Assembly (NCBI RefSeq): GCF_011516635.5
Contig: NZ_CP096255.1
Span: 1,734,501-1,798,500 of the forward strand
Source of the DNA: Bradyrhizobium barranii subsp. apii
GTDB lineage: Bacteria > Pseudomonadota > Alphaproteobacteria > Rhizobiales > Xanthobacteraceae
Direction: 5' to 3'
DNA: 64,000 nt
The translations under genes were made by a program, and so were the position numbers. Each line of letters opens with the position of its first letter. Positions within the stretch are counted from its first letter, which is position 1. Below, one piece after another: positions 16,574 to 25,498 of this stretch. The notes under the pieces are model-generated. The model made no database searches, was not told the DNA's origin, and saw nothing but the letters and a program-made list of their open reading frames with translations.

Positions 16574-17140
16574 ATGGGCACTGCAGAGATGAGCGAGCAA
16601 CGGCCGGTCGGCGCGATCCTGAACATGCTTGGGCTGCTCGGGATCTCGTTGATCCTGACGGTGGCGTTCACCTATCAGCTTGCGCTCGGCGAGCTGCCCT
16701 GTCCGCTTTGCCTGTTGCAAAGGGCCGGGTTCATCGCGATCGGCATGGGGTTTTTGTTCAACCTCCGCCTCGGTGAGCGGCCGTCGCACTACGCGATGAT
16801 TCTCGTTTCCAGCCTCGTCACCGGCTTCATCTCGATGCGGCAGGTGTCGCTACATCTTGCGCCCGGCGATCCCGGATATGGCTCGGCGCTGTTCGGGCTG
16901 CATTTCTACACCTGGGCGCTGATCGCGGCGATCGGGATCGTCTGTTATGTCGCGCTCGTCTTCATCCTGAAGGATGTGACCGGCAAGCGAGACGGGGACG
17001 CGCCTTTGAACGGCGCGGCATCGAACGCGGTGTTCGCGATCTTTGCGTTGCTGGTCGCCGCCAATCTCTTGTCCACCGTGCTGGAGTGCGGCGCGGGGCA
17101 GTGCGACGACAACCCGGTTCGCTATCTCCTGCTCAAGTGA
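16574..17140 (+). CDS. dsbB: Disulfide bond formation protein B (DsbB family)
   Basis: Inner-membrane quinone reductase that re-oxidises DsbA-type thiol oxidases. About 188 residues with four membrane helices. The first periplasmic cysteine pair is CPLCLLQRAGF (CxxC followed by the conserved QR), and the second pair is CGAGQC near the C-terminus, an unusually close spacing of four residues after LSTVLE. Helices include LLGISLILTVAFTYQLAL and YTWALIAAIGIVCYVALVF. The start is ATG 16574; ATG 16589 (MSEQRPVG) is also possible. Its last 8 bases overlap the convergent broken lipase gene. Confidence 0.9.
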   Translation: MGTAEMSEQRPVGAILNMLGLLGISLILTVAFTYQLALGELPCPLCLLQRAGFIAIGMGFLFNLRLGERPSHYAMILVSSLVTGFISMRQVSLHLAPGDPGYGSALFGLHFYTWALIAAIGIVCYVALVFILKDVTGKRDGDAPLNGAASNAVFAIFALLVAANLLSTVLECGAGQCDDNPVRYLLLK

Positions 17141-17824
17141 TCGGATTGAAGCGGCCGTCGTGCAGGAACGCGATCGTCTGCTCGATCGCGACGGCATTTC
17201 GTGGAAGTCCGGTGTGCGATGCCTTGACGACGATGTGGTCGGCCATGTCGGCCAGTTTCGCGCTTGCGACTGAAACCCGTCCGTCATTGGGCCGCGGCAG
17301 GACAAAGGCCGAGGCGATCGGCGCGATGGTGCGGCATCCCGCGATGACGCCGATCGCATAATCGGGAGGCGGCAGGGCGGCGAGCACAGGGGGCTGGGCT
17401 GTCGAAAGCTGCGAGCCGGCTGGACCGAAACAGCGCGGTAGAGCGAGAGGTCCTTCAAGAGATCGGCGACTTCGCTGCCGCCGTTGGGCGTGCCCAGCAT
17501 CACGACGCGGCCGAGCCGCACCGGACGATATCTCGCGATGTAAACCCGGGCGAGCAGCCCGCCCATGGAATGGGCGACGAAGTGGATCGCGCCGTCGCAT
17601 TGCTTTGCAAACGCGGCGACCGGCGCGTGGATGTCTTCCGCAAGCTCCTCGAGCGGCTTCTTGCGGCTGGGGTAGTCGAGATTGAGCGTGGCGAAGCCGT
17701 GACGCTGCAACGCTCGATCCACCTTCTTCAGCGTCCAGGAACCGACCCCGATGCCGTGAAGCAGGACCACGCCGTCGCACCGCGCACTAGCCGGTGCGAC
17801 GGACGTGGGCTGGATCTCACGCAA
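17133..17824 (-). pseudogene. Alpha/beta hydrolase (lipase-like), frameshifted
   Basis: The N-terminal half shows VVLLHGIGVGSWTLKKVD, then the nucleophile elbow HFVAHSMGGLLARVYIA (G-H-S-M-G form) and VVMLGTPNGGSEVADLL, typical of triacylglycerol lipase/PGAP1-like hydrolases. At about 17428 the frame breaks: AVFGPAG needs gtt-ttc but the sequence has one T fewer (forward strand gaaac for gaaaac). The C-terminal half resumes in another frame as FGPAGSQLSTAQPPVLAAL to HDGRFNPIT and stops at 17133, including KASHTGLPRN, probably the catalytic His. Restored length is about 230 residues. A TTG start at 17824 would overlap the aas stop. Homopolymer position makes sequencing error plausible. Confidence 0.75.
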
Positions 17825-20800
17825 CCTCGCGCTCCGGCGAGGACGCCTGCTCGCGGGCCATCGTCGTTGCCGTGACATAGTCGGTCTTGCCGGTGCCGAG
17901 CAACGGCACCTTGTCGACCACCATGATCGCCGCGGGCACGGTCAGCTCGGACGCGCCGATCGCCTTGGCCTGCCCCTGCATCGCACTGCGCTCGGCGGTC
18001 TTCTCCGTCGTCAGCAGCACGATGCGCTCGCCCTTGCGCTGGTCGGGGATCGACACGGCAACCGAGGCGGCCTGCGGCCACAGCGCCGTCGCGATGCTCT
18101 CGACGGCCGACAGCGAGACCATTTCGCCCGCGATCTTGGCGAAGCGCTTGGCGCGGCCCTTGATGGTGATGAAGCCGGCCGGGTCGATCGCCACGATGTC
18201 GCCGGTGTCGTGCCAACCCTCGGCGAGCGGTTCGAGCACGCCAGGGTTTTCGGCCCTGAGGTAACCGAGCATCACGTTCGGTCCGCGCACCGACAGGCGT
18301 CCGCCTTCCTCGATGCCGGGGACCGGATCGAGGCGGCTTTCCATCAGCGGTGACAGGCGGCCGACGGTGCCGGGGCGGTTGGCCATCGGCGTGTTCATCG
18401 CCAGCACCGGCGCCGTCTCGGTGACGCCGTAGCCTTCCAGGATGCGGATGCCGTAGCGTTCCATGAACACCTGACGGGTGCGATCCTTCACCGCCTCCGC
18501 GCCGGCGATCACCAGGCGCAGCGTGCGGAAGTCGTAGGCGTGCGCCGAACGGGCGTAGCCGGTGAGGAAGGTGTCGGTGCCGAACAGGATCGTGGCGCCG
18601 GTCTGGTAGATCAGCTCCGGCACGATGCGGTAGTGCAGCGGCGAGGGGTACATGTAGATCGGAATGCCAGCGAGCAGCGGCATCATCATTCCGCCGGTCA
18701 GCCCGAACGAGTGGAACACCGGCAGCACGTTGAACACCTTGTCATTGGCGTTGGCATCGACCCGGGCCAGCGCCTGCGCCGCATTCGCAAGGATGTTGCG
18801 ATGGGACAGCACCACGCCCTTGGGCGTGCCTTCCGAGCCCGAGGTGAACAGCACGACAGCCGGATCGTCGGCCTGGCGGGCGACGCGCGGCGCAGTGCCC
18901 GCGAGCAGCCCCTTGATCTCGTCGGCCTTACCGATCAAGGCGCGGACGTCCTCGAGATAGACGACGCGGGCCTCCGCGGAGATCGCGGCCATCAGCTTGT
19001 CGAGTTTGCCCTTCTCGATAAAGGCCTTCGAGGTCAGCACCGTCTTGACCTGTGCGGCCTTCATGGCGGCGAGGACGTTGACCGGTCCGGCCGAGAAGTT
19101 GAGCATGGCCGGGACCCGGCCGATGCTTTGCAGCGCCATGAAGACGACGGCGACGCCTGCGGAATTCGGCAGCAGCACGCCGACATTCTCGCCGGCCGTG
19201 GTGCCGGCTTCGAGCTTGCGGCTCAAGACCTGCGCGCCGAGGATCAGCTTGCGATAGGTCAGCTTGGTGCCGAGCGCGTCCTCGATGATGACCTTGCCGG
19301 TGTCACGATCGCGATAGGCGTGTCCGAGTGCTTCGAACAGCGTGTGATCGAGCATGGCGTTCTTGACCATCGCATCGATCATCACGTCCTGAAGTGCGGC
19401 GCCCGCGGCATTGCGGCGTGCCTTGCCCTTCAGCGTCGGATCGACCGGAAGCTTGACCGGCGGCAGGATCGTGACCGTCACCCGCGGGAACCACGAGCGC
19501 TTGATCTGGCTGCCGTTGAGATAGCTGAGATGCGAGCGCTGCGCGCCCTCGATGCGAATGGGCACGACCACCGCATCGGCCTTGTCCGCGATCATCGCGG
19601 TGCCGTCGTAGACCTTCATCAGCGAGCCGGAGACGGTGATGCGTCCCTCCGGGAAGATCACCACGGGCTCGCCGGCGGCGACGAGCTTGATCAGGTCGCG
19701 GGCGGCCAGCGGCTTGGTCGGGTCCATGGTGTAGTGCTTGACGACGCGCAGGAACGGCTTGGCCCACCAGGCCTTGGAGATGCCGGTATCGACCGCGAAG
19801 CTGGCGTCGATCGGCAGCACGGCGTGCAGCAGCGGGCCGTCGATCAGGCTGACATGGTTGGGCGCGATCAGCATGCGCGTGCCCGGAGGCGGCAGGTTCT
19901 CGAGCCCGCGAACCTCGGTGCGGAACAGCGCGCGGAACAGCAGCCCGCCGAAATCGCGGACGCCTTCCTTGCCCCACTTGGTCAGCACGAACCACACTGC
20001 GCCGAAGCTGGCGACGCCGAGGCCGAAGAAGATCCAGCCGACATGCAATCCGCCCGCCTGCAACAGCGCGACGAACAGCGAGCCTGCTACCATGAAGGCG
20101 GCTTGCAGCACGTTGCCGGCGGCGATGATGCGGGCGCGCTCGGACGGTGCCGACCAGGCTTGCACGGCAGCGAAGGAGGGAACGACGAACAGGCCGCCGC
20201 CGAACGCGAAGGCGACGAAGTCGATCAGCATGCGCAGCCCGGCGAACGAGGTCGCGAAGTCGGCCGCGGCGATGTCCTGCCCCTTGGTGGTCACGGCGAT
20301 GGCCCAGGCGAGATCGAGACCGGCAAAGCCCATGATGATGGCGCCGATCGGCACCAGCGCGAGGTTCGGGCGGACGTGGCTCAGGCTGGCCGCGAACAGC
20401 GAGCCGATGGCGATGCCGATCGCGAAAGTCGCAAGACACAGTGTCACCACGCCTTCGGTGCCACCGACGACCTCCTTGACCAGCGCCGGCAGCAGCGACA
20501 GCACGATGGCGCCGACCAGCCAGAACCACGAGACGATCACGGTGCCGTCCCACAGCCGCTTGTCCGCGTAGAGCGTCTTCAACAGGCCGACCGTCGAGGT
20601 CCAGGGATTGGCGGTGACGGGCAGGTCGGGTGCCGACGGCGTGGTCTGCGGAATGCGGGAGGCGAAGGCCCAGGACAGCAAGGCCAGCACGACCACGACC
20701 GATGCAACCCAGCCCATATGCGCGGAGCCGGCCACGAACTGGCCGCCGGCGACGGTGCCGAGCAGGATGGCCATGAAAGTCGCGCCTTCGACTAGCGCGT

Positions 20801-21221
20801 TGCCGGTTGCGAGCTCTCCGAGTTCGAGCTGGTCCGGCAGCATGGCGTATTTCACGGGGCCGAACAGGGCGGCGATGGTGCCGAACAGCGCGAGCGCCGT
20901 GAACAGCAGCGGCACCGAGTGCAGGAAGAAGCCGGCGGCGGCAAAGGCCGCCGCAAAGATCTCCGCGAATTTGAGCCGCCGCGCGACGACGGATTTGACG
21001 TATTTGTCGGCGAGCTGGCCGCCGAGCCCCGACAGGATGAAATAGGGGAAGATGAAGACGGCGCCTGCGACCGTCACCAGCGCATCGCCGTGACCGGTTG
21101 CAGCACTGTAAAGCAGGATGATGACGAGTGCGTTCTTGAGCACGTTGTCATTGAGCGCCGAGAAAAATTGCGCCCAGAACAGCGGCGCGAAGCGGCGTGA
21201 CGACATCAATTCCCTGATCAT
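17817..21221 (-). CDS. aas: LplT-type MFS / PlsC acyltransferase / acyl-ACP synthetase fusion (Aas)
   Basis: A 1134-residue three-part protein for lysophospholipid recycling. Residues ~1-410 are a major-facilitator transporter (FAPLFWAQFFSALNDNVLKN, DQLELGELATGNALVEGATF) like LplT, which flips lysophospholipids inward. Residues ~430-620 are a PlsC acyltransferase with the HX4D box in APNHVSLIDGPLLHAV and FPEGRITVSGSLMKVY. Residues ~640-1134 are an AMP-forming acyl ligase with FTSGSEGTPKGVVLSHRN, EGYGVTETAPVL and WHDTGDIVAIDPAGFITIKG. In E. coli lplT and aas are separate neighbours; here they are one chain. ATG 21221 starts MIRELMSSRRF. The broken lipase lies directly downstream. Confidence 0.92.
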   Translation of the reverse strand: MIRELMSSRRFAPLFWAQFFSALNDNVLKNALVIILLYSAATGHGDALVTVAGAVFIFPYFILSGLGGQLADKYVKSVVARRLKFAEIFAAAFAAAGFFLHSVPLLFTALALFGTIAALFGPVKYAMLPDQLELGELATGNALVEGATFMAILLGTVAGGQFVAGSAHMGWVASVVVVLALLSWAFASRIPQTTPSAPDLPVTANPWTSTVGLLKTLYADKRLWDGTVIVSWFWLVGAIVLSLLPALVKEVVGGTEGVVTLCLATFAIGIAIGSLFAASLSHVRPNLALVPIGAIIMGFAGLDLAWAIAVTTKGQDIAAADFATSFAGLRMLIDFVAFAFGGGLFVVPSFAAVQAWSAPSERARIIAAGNVLQAAFMVAGSLFVALLQAGGLHVGWIFFGLGVASFGAVWFVLTKWGKEGVRDFGGLLFRALFRTEVRGLENLPPPGTRMLIAPNHVSLIDGPLLHAVLPIDASFAVDTGISKAWWAKPFLRVVKHYTMDPTKPLAARDLIKLVAAGEPVVIFPEGRITVSGSLMKVYDGTAMIADKADAVVVPIRIEGAQRSHLSYLNGSQIKRSWFPRVTVTILPPVKLPVDPTLKGKARRNAAGAALQDVMIDAMVKNAMLDHTLFEALGHAYRDRDTGKVIIEDALGTKLTYRKLILGAQVLSRKLEAGTTAGENVGVLLPNSAGVAVVFMALQSIGRVPAMLNFSAGPVNVLAAMKAAQVKTVLTSKAFIEKGKLDKLMAAISAEARVVYLEDVRALIGKADEIKGLLAGTAPRVARQADDPAVVLFTSGSEGTPKGVVLSHRNILANAAQALARVDANANDKVFNVLPVFHSFGLTGGMMMPLLAGIPIYMYPSPLHYRIVPELIYQTGATILFGTDTFLTGYARSAHAYDFRTLRLVIAGAEAVKDRTRQVFMERYGIRILEGYGVTETAPVLAMNTPMANRPGTVGRLSPLMESRLDPVPGIEEGGRLSVRGPNVMLGYLRAENPGVLEPLAEGWHDTGDIVAIDPAGFITIKGRAKRFAKIAGEMVSLSAVESIATALWPQAASVAVSIPDQRKGERIVLLTTEKTAERSAMQGQAKAIGASELTVPAAIMVVDKVPLLGTGKTDYVTATTMAREQASSPEREVA

Positions 21222-21582
21222 GACAAGTCCTGTTTTGGGAAGGCAGCCTGAGATTGTTACGTTGTCGGTGAGGCGTCACGACCGGAAGCTTACGGGACGA
21301 ACGATGGCTGGATGACGACGGTCGCCGGCCTGCTCTGTCCCCTCGATCCTTCCGATCCTGTTGGTCTCCAAATGGTCTCGTTAGGTTCGCAATTATCTGG
21401 TCGCAGCCGTGGTTCGGACGGACCGGCCGCGCTTTTCCGGATACCGCGCGGAGCGATGAGGAAAAGTTGAACCGCATCGCCAAAGGCCGCGACATCGGCT
21501 GCGAATGTCGGGACATGGTAAGTCCTTCCTTGCAACCGGGTCTTGCATTCGAGCCGACCGGAACGTCCCGGGTGCGCCCGCC
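21222..21582. other. 361-base gap with no secure gene
   Basis: It holds the aas promoter. A minus-strand frame with an SD-like aaggaagga before ATG 21516 is open but its translation is arginine/serine-rich and has no domain, and it runs into aas. I see no repeat or RNA gene. Confidence 0.4.
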
Positions 21583-21849
21583 TCAGGTGAGATGAGCGAG
21601 GTGGCGAAAGGGCGAGAGGCGGCCGAGCCGGCTGAACCGGCGGCCCGCGTGACGGCTACGGGCGCGGCTCGCCCGCCACATCCGGAAGGTCGCGCGGCGC
21701 TCGGTGAGCACGCCGGCAATGTCGCAGGCATTTGCGATGCGATCGACCGGCGCCATCACGAACTTCAGGACGGCCCGGCCAAGGCCAGTCACGAGAGCTG
21801 CGGCGTCGTCGACGAAGGTGGAGGCGATATCAACAGCGAGGGTTTGCAT
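21583..21849 (-). CDS. Small uncharacterised protein divergent from tetR
   Basis: 88 residues: an amphipathic/hydrophobic first half (MQTLAVDIASTFVDDAAALV, LGRAVLKFVMAPVDRIANAC) and a very basic tail (FRMWRASRARSRHAGRRFSR), reminiscent of small DUF1127-like proteins but not matched to one. A ggag Shine-Dalgarno sequence lies about ten bases before ATG 21849, and third codon positions are mostly G/C, which supports real coding. It shares a 36-base intergenic region and two operator palindromes with tetR, so it is probably co-regulated by that repressor. The overlapping plus-strand extension of the tetR frame looks non-coding. Confidence 0.5.
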   Translation of the reverse strand: MQTLAVDIASTFVDDAAALVTGLGRAVLKFVMAPVDRIANACDIAGVLTERRATFRMWRASRARSRHAGRRFSRLGRLSPFRHLAHLT

Positions 21850-21871
21850 TTTGCAGATCTCCGGGTTAATT

Positions 21872-21914
21872 TGAACAATGTTCACATGAGTAGTTTGAAA
21901 ATGAACAATGTTCA
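21872..21914. promoter_or_regulatory. Two identical TetR operator palindromes tgaacaatgttca
   Basis: tgaaca-a-tgttca occurs at 21872-21884 and again at 21902-21914. The two 13-bp copies have their centres exactly 30 bp apart, about three helical turns, so they lie on the same DNA face. They flank the proposed tetR start (ATG 21886); the second copy lies inside the coding sequence. This is the arrangement of an autoregulated TetR repressor. Confidence 0.75.
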
Positions 21915-22533
21915 AGAAGAATCGCCACGCGACCAGAAAAAAAATCGGCGGAGGCTCCAGATCCTGGAGATCGCCCGCGGCATTATTTCAGCTAAGGGAC
22001 TGAGATCATTGAAAGTTCGTGACGTTGCGGAGGCCGCCAATTGCTCGGTGGGCAGCGTCTATAACGAATTCGGCGACTTCGACGGGGTGATCCTGACGGT
22101 CAATCGGGAGACGGTTCAGGCGCTCACGGTGCGGCTTGGCGAGGTCCCGGGGGAAGATCCCGTTCGCCAGCTCTACGGACTGGCCGCGACCTATTTCGAA
22201 TTTTTCGCCGAGCACGCAAACCTGCTGCGCTCGTTGTTCGAGCATCGGATGGAGGACGACCGTCCTTATCCCGACGACATCCTTCAGATGGTGATGGACG
22301 CTTTCGCGCTGATGCATCCACCCCTGGTGCGGCTGCTACCGGATGCGGACGACGTACGGATCGCGCTGCTGTCGCGCACGCTGTTTTCCGCCGTGCACGG
22401 AATCATCTCGCTCGGCCTCGAGGAGCGCATGGTGGCGGTGCCGCCCCAGATGCTGCGCCAGCAGGTCGAGCAATTCGTCGATACGCATCTCGCCGGCCTC
22501 GGGATCGTGTCGGTCGGCGCACGGTCGCCTTGA
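21886..22533 (+). CDS. TetR-family transcriptional regulator
   Basis: About 215 residues. The N-terminal helix-turn-helix domain is RRRLQILEIARGIISAKG, then RSLKVRDVAEAANCSVGSVY and NEFGDFDGVILTVN. The C-terminal ligand/dimer domain contains YGLAATYFEFFAEHANLLRS, LFEHRMEDDRPYPDDI and RTLFSAVHGIISLGLEER, the last resembling WHG-type TetR C-termini. The start at ATG 21886 is placed between two operator copies; ATG 21901 would also give a complete DNA-binding domain. It lies divergent from a small gene and upstream of the convergent autotransporter. The ligand is unknown; the neighbourhood (aas) suggests membrane lipid or acyl-CoA signals, but that is a guess. Confidence 0.88.
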   Translation: MSSLKMNNVQEESPRDQKKNRRRLQILEIARGIISAKGLRSLKVRDVAEAANCSVGSVYNEFGDFDGVILTVNRETVQALTVRLGEVPGEDPVRQLYGLAATYFEFFAEHANLLRSLFEHRMEDDRPYPDDILQMVMDAFALMHPPLVRLLPDADDVRIALLSRTLFSAVHGIISLGLEERMVAVPPQMLRQQVEQFVDTHLAGLGIVSVGARSP

Positions 22534-22546
22534 GGAGGCCAAGCGG

Positions 22547-25183
22547 CTACCACGCGTATCGCAGGCTCGCGGTGCCGGAATATGTGGTGCTGCGCGCAGC
22601 GAACTCGCCGTCGAACTTCGCCGACAGGGCAACGCCGTTCGAAAACTTCAGCTCGGCACCTGCGGATGCGAGCGCGGTGTCCTTTGCCGGCGTTGCGCCG
22701 TTGACGATGAAGCTCGCGCCGGGCAGCGCCTGGAATGCAGCGACGAGCGTCGGGTCGCTCACCCAATCATGGGCCCAGGCCGCGCGGCCGCGCAACGTGA
22801 GGACCGAGTTCGGCGTGACCAGCGTCGCGCGATCGAAGCGCGCGCCGAGCTCGCTCCGTGTGTCGGAGGCCGTGCGTCCCCGATAGGTCAGGCCAAAGCC
22901 GCTGCCGGCCAGATCGGCCTCGGTATAGGTCGGTGTGCGAAAAGCCTGCGCCTGCGCCGCCACATATGGCGTGAGGCCGCCAATCGGCGTGGCGAAGCGA
23001 TAGCCGCCTTCGATGCGGCCTCCGACGGTTTGCGCGTCGAATTTGGCGGTGAGCTGGTTGCCGAACGGTGCGAGCCGATCTGTCGACATCCAATGATTGG
23101 CCACGGCGAGAGAGGCGGCAAAATAGGCCGGCCCTGTGCGCACGGCGGTGTAGACGCCGGCCTGGATTGCATCGCTCTTGCCGCCGCCGATGGCCTGCGC
23201 GAGGTCCCATTTGGTGCCGCCGCCCGACAGTGCGAAACCGACCAGCGCATCGCGGCCGAAATGATAATCGGCGCCGGCCGCGACGCCGCCGGCGCGCGCG
23301 CCGAGGTCGTGACTGCCGATCATGACGGGGTCGCCGCTGGTGCGGTTGGTGCCGCCGAACGCCGTGCCCCAGGCCGTCCAGCGCTCAGCAAAGGCCGGCG
23401 CTTTCACGGCCGGCGTCCCCAGCACCTTGTTGTAGGCGAGGGCGATATCGTCCGGCAGCGCGGCGCGTTCGGGGCTGAAGCCGAATGCCGTGTCGCCGGT
23501 GCTCATGCCACTGCGTCCACCCACGAACGGATCAAGCATGAGGCCGAGGAATTGGCTCGTGAACTGGAACGCGCCCTGTTGCGCGCCGGTCGCAGCTTCG
23601 CCCGAGAGCTGATCGAGACTGTAACGGAGCTGGGCGTCGCTCTGGCCTGCAAAGGAGGAGAGGAACGGCAGGTTGGGACCGAACGCGCTCAAGGCGCCGG
23701 CCACGGCCTTCTGGTTTTGCGTCTGGGCGAGGGAGAGGAATGCGGCGTTGTTGTAGTTGAGCGTCAGGAAGACGCTGAACCCGTCATAGCTGAGGGAGGA
23801 AGCGAAGAGCTGCGGATTGTATCCGCTAACGGTCACGCCCGAGAAGCTGCCGGTGACGCCAGTCGTCGTGCTGAGGATCGTGTATTGCGTCGAGGGGTTA
23901 TAGGCGCCGGCGATCGTGTTGACTGCGACGGTGCCGCCGTTCAACGCTGCGCTGACCGCGAGGATCTTCTCGGATTGTCCGGTAGCGGTGACGGAGATCG
24001 CGTAGGTCGAGCCGGCGTTGAATGTGACATTGCCGGAGCTCGTCAGCGTACCGAGATTGCCGGGCAAGACCGTGCCGCCCGATAGCACCGTGATATTGCC
24101 GATCGCGCCGTTACCGCTGAGGATGCCCGCGCTGACGGTCGTCGCGATGTTGGGCATCGAGCCGTTCACCTCGACGGTGCCGGCCAGGACATTCATGCTC
24201 GCGATTTCGGTCGTCGAGCCGTTCAGCGTCCAGGTCGAGCTGCCGGTCTTCTCCAGAGCCTCGAATTCCCGGAACTGATTGGACGCACCGAATGTGCTGA
24301 GGTCGAACGCAGCGTTGGCGGTCCCGCCCAGGCGCAACGTGTCCGCTCCGTTGCCGCCCACGACCCAGCCCGTGATGTTCGATCCCGCGCGCAGCTCGAA
24401 GACATCGTTGCCGTCCTTGAGGTCGACAGCAATGCTGACGCCGTTGCTGCTGATCGCGCCTGAGTTGATAATGGTGTCCTGATTGTTCGAGCCGAAGATT
24501 GCAGTGCCCGAGGCATTCGATATCGTGCCGGCGTTGTTGATGGTGTTGCCGCTCGCCGCGCCGTTGAGATCGATGGCTGCGGGGCCGTTGCCCTGGACAA
24601 TGCCGCTCGACAGGATGTTCACCTGATTGCCTGCTGACCCGCCGAAGATGCCGATGCCGGCGGTTCCGGCAGCGCCGCTTCCAACCGTACCTCCGATCAA
24701 GACGATGTTGTTGTTCGAACCGGCCAGACCGAGCGCCGTCGTGCCGACGGTCGGTGATCCAATTGCGGCACCCGCATCCACGGTGATTGTATTGTTGCCG
24801 CCGCCTGACACGATGATGCCGTCGCTGTTGGCTGGCGCGACCGACGCATTGCCGAGAACCTTGATCGCGCTATTCGATGTCGTGTCGAAGACAATGCCGG
24901 CTAAGGCAGGGTCGTTCAGGGATGTCGGGCTGCCGTCGCCGACGTTGACGGTGACGCCGCTGACCCCTGACGCTGTTCTTACCAGGGTATTGCCCATCCC
25001 GATGCAGGTAATTGAGTCGCCTGACTGAAGCGCCGTCTGCGAGCCGGCCCCGGTAATCACACATGCCGCTTCCGCCGGCATGATAAACCAGGGCAGCGAG
25101 CTACCGAGGGCTCCGATCGCGGTGCTCAAGAGAACCGCACGCCGCCGGGACGTCGTCGCACGAACGATATTGCGCGGGGTCAT
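22547..25183 (-). CDS. Type V autotransporter (outer-membrane beta-barrel with repetitive passenger)
   Basis: 878 residues. The signal peptide is RRRAVLLSTAIGALGSSLPW then FIMPAEAA. The passenger (to ~590) is Gly/Asn/Ser/Thr-rich with beta-helix style repeats, e.g. GIIVSGGGNNTITVDAG, NQVNILSSGIVQGNGPAAID and NTINNAGTISNASGTAIFG, ending in an autotransporter junction with GSTYAISVTATGQSEKI. The last ~280 residues form the barrel (WTAWGTAFGGTNRTSGD, ALVGFALSGGGTKWDLAQ, GGYRFATPIGGLTPYVAAQA) and end in an aromatic residue (SLRYAW), as needed for BamA. ATG 25183 is used because it puts the signal peptide at the N-terminus; the frame is open upstream. The gap to the cyclase gene (25184-25498, 315 bases) shows only its leader and no gene. 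Confidence 0.88.
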   Translation of the reverse strand: MTPRNIVRATTSRRRAVLLSTAIGALGSSLPWFIMPAEAACVITGAGSQTALQSGDSITCIGMGNTLVRTASGVSGVTVNVGDGSPTSLNDPALAGIVFDTTSNSAIKVLGNASVAPANSDGIIVSGGGNNTITVDAGAAIGSPTVGTTALGLAGSNNNIVLIGGTVGSGAAGTAGIGIFGGSAGNQVNILSSGIVQGNGPAAIDLNGAASGNTINNAGTISNASGTAIFGSNNQDTIINSGAISSNGVSIAVDLKDGNDVFELRAGSNITGWVVGGNGADTLRLGGTANAAFDLSTFGASNQFREFEALEKTGSSTWTLNGSTTEIASMNVLAGTVEVNGSMPNIATTVSAGILSGNGAIGNITVLSGGTVLPGNLGTLTSSGNVTFNAGSTYAISVTATGQSEKILAVSAALNGGTVAVNTIAGAYNPSTQYTILSTTTGVTGSFSGVTVSGYNPQLFASSLSYDGFSVFLTLNYNNAAFLSLAQTQNQKAVAGALSAFGPNLPFLSSFAGQSDAQLRYSLDQLSGEAATGAQQGAFQFTSQFLGLMLDPFVGGRSGMSTGDTAFGFSPERAALPDDIALAYNKVLGTPAVKAPAFAERWTAWGTAFGGTNRTSGDPVMIGSHDLGARAGGVAAGADYHFGRDALVGFALSGGGTKWDLAQAIGGGKSDAIQAGVYTAVRTGPAYFAASLAVANHWMSTDRLAPFGNQLTAKFDAQTVGGRIEGGYRFATPIGGLTPYVAAQAQAFRTPTYTEADLAGSGFGLTYRGRTASDTRSELGARFDRATLVTPNSVLTLRGRAAWAHDWVSDPTLVAAFQALPGASFIVNGATPAKDTALASAGAELKFSNGVALSAKFDGEFAARSTTYSGTASLRYAW

Positions 25184-25498
25184 CAAATGATTCCAAGGCA
25201 CTTCCAAACTCCTCTCGCGGCGCGGTCCGGGCGGATTCGCGCCCGCAGCATCGGTCGGTGCTATGCTTAGCGAGAGAGGTCCCGGCCATCGTGGACCGGC
25301 GCGCAATGTGATGTGTCCGAATGCGAAGAGCGCCATTTTTTCAGAGCCATGTGGCCGCCACGTCACAACTGCGCCGTGTCACTGTATTGTCTGGTGCGCC
25401 GGGGTGGATCGGGGCGCCATCGGGTGGGCCTGAGGCGAACTCAACCCCGATTGCGATGGCACCCGGACCGTCGAGATGAAATTGCGAGCGGACGGCTA

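Noticed and set aside
18540..20795. 751-residue plus-strand frame over aas
   Set aside because: Shadow of the aas coding frame, no recognisable motif.
21505..21885. N-terminal extension of tetR
   Set aside because: No TetR similarity, overlaps a better-supported minus-strand gene and the operator; DNA-binding domain starts after 21886.
22343..24085. 580-residue plus-strand frame over the autotransporter
   Set aside because: Shadow of the barrel and passenger region; no domain and it overlaps the end of tetR in another frame.
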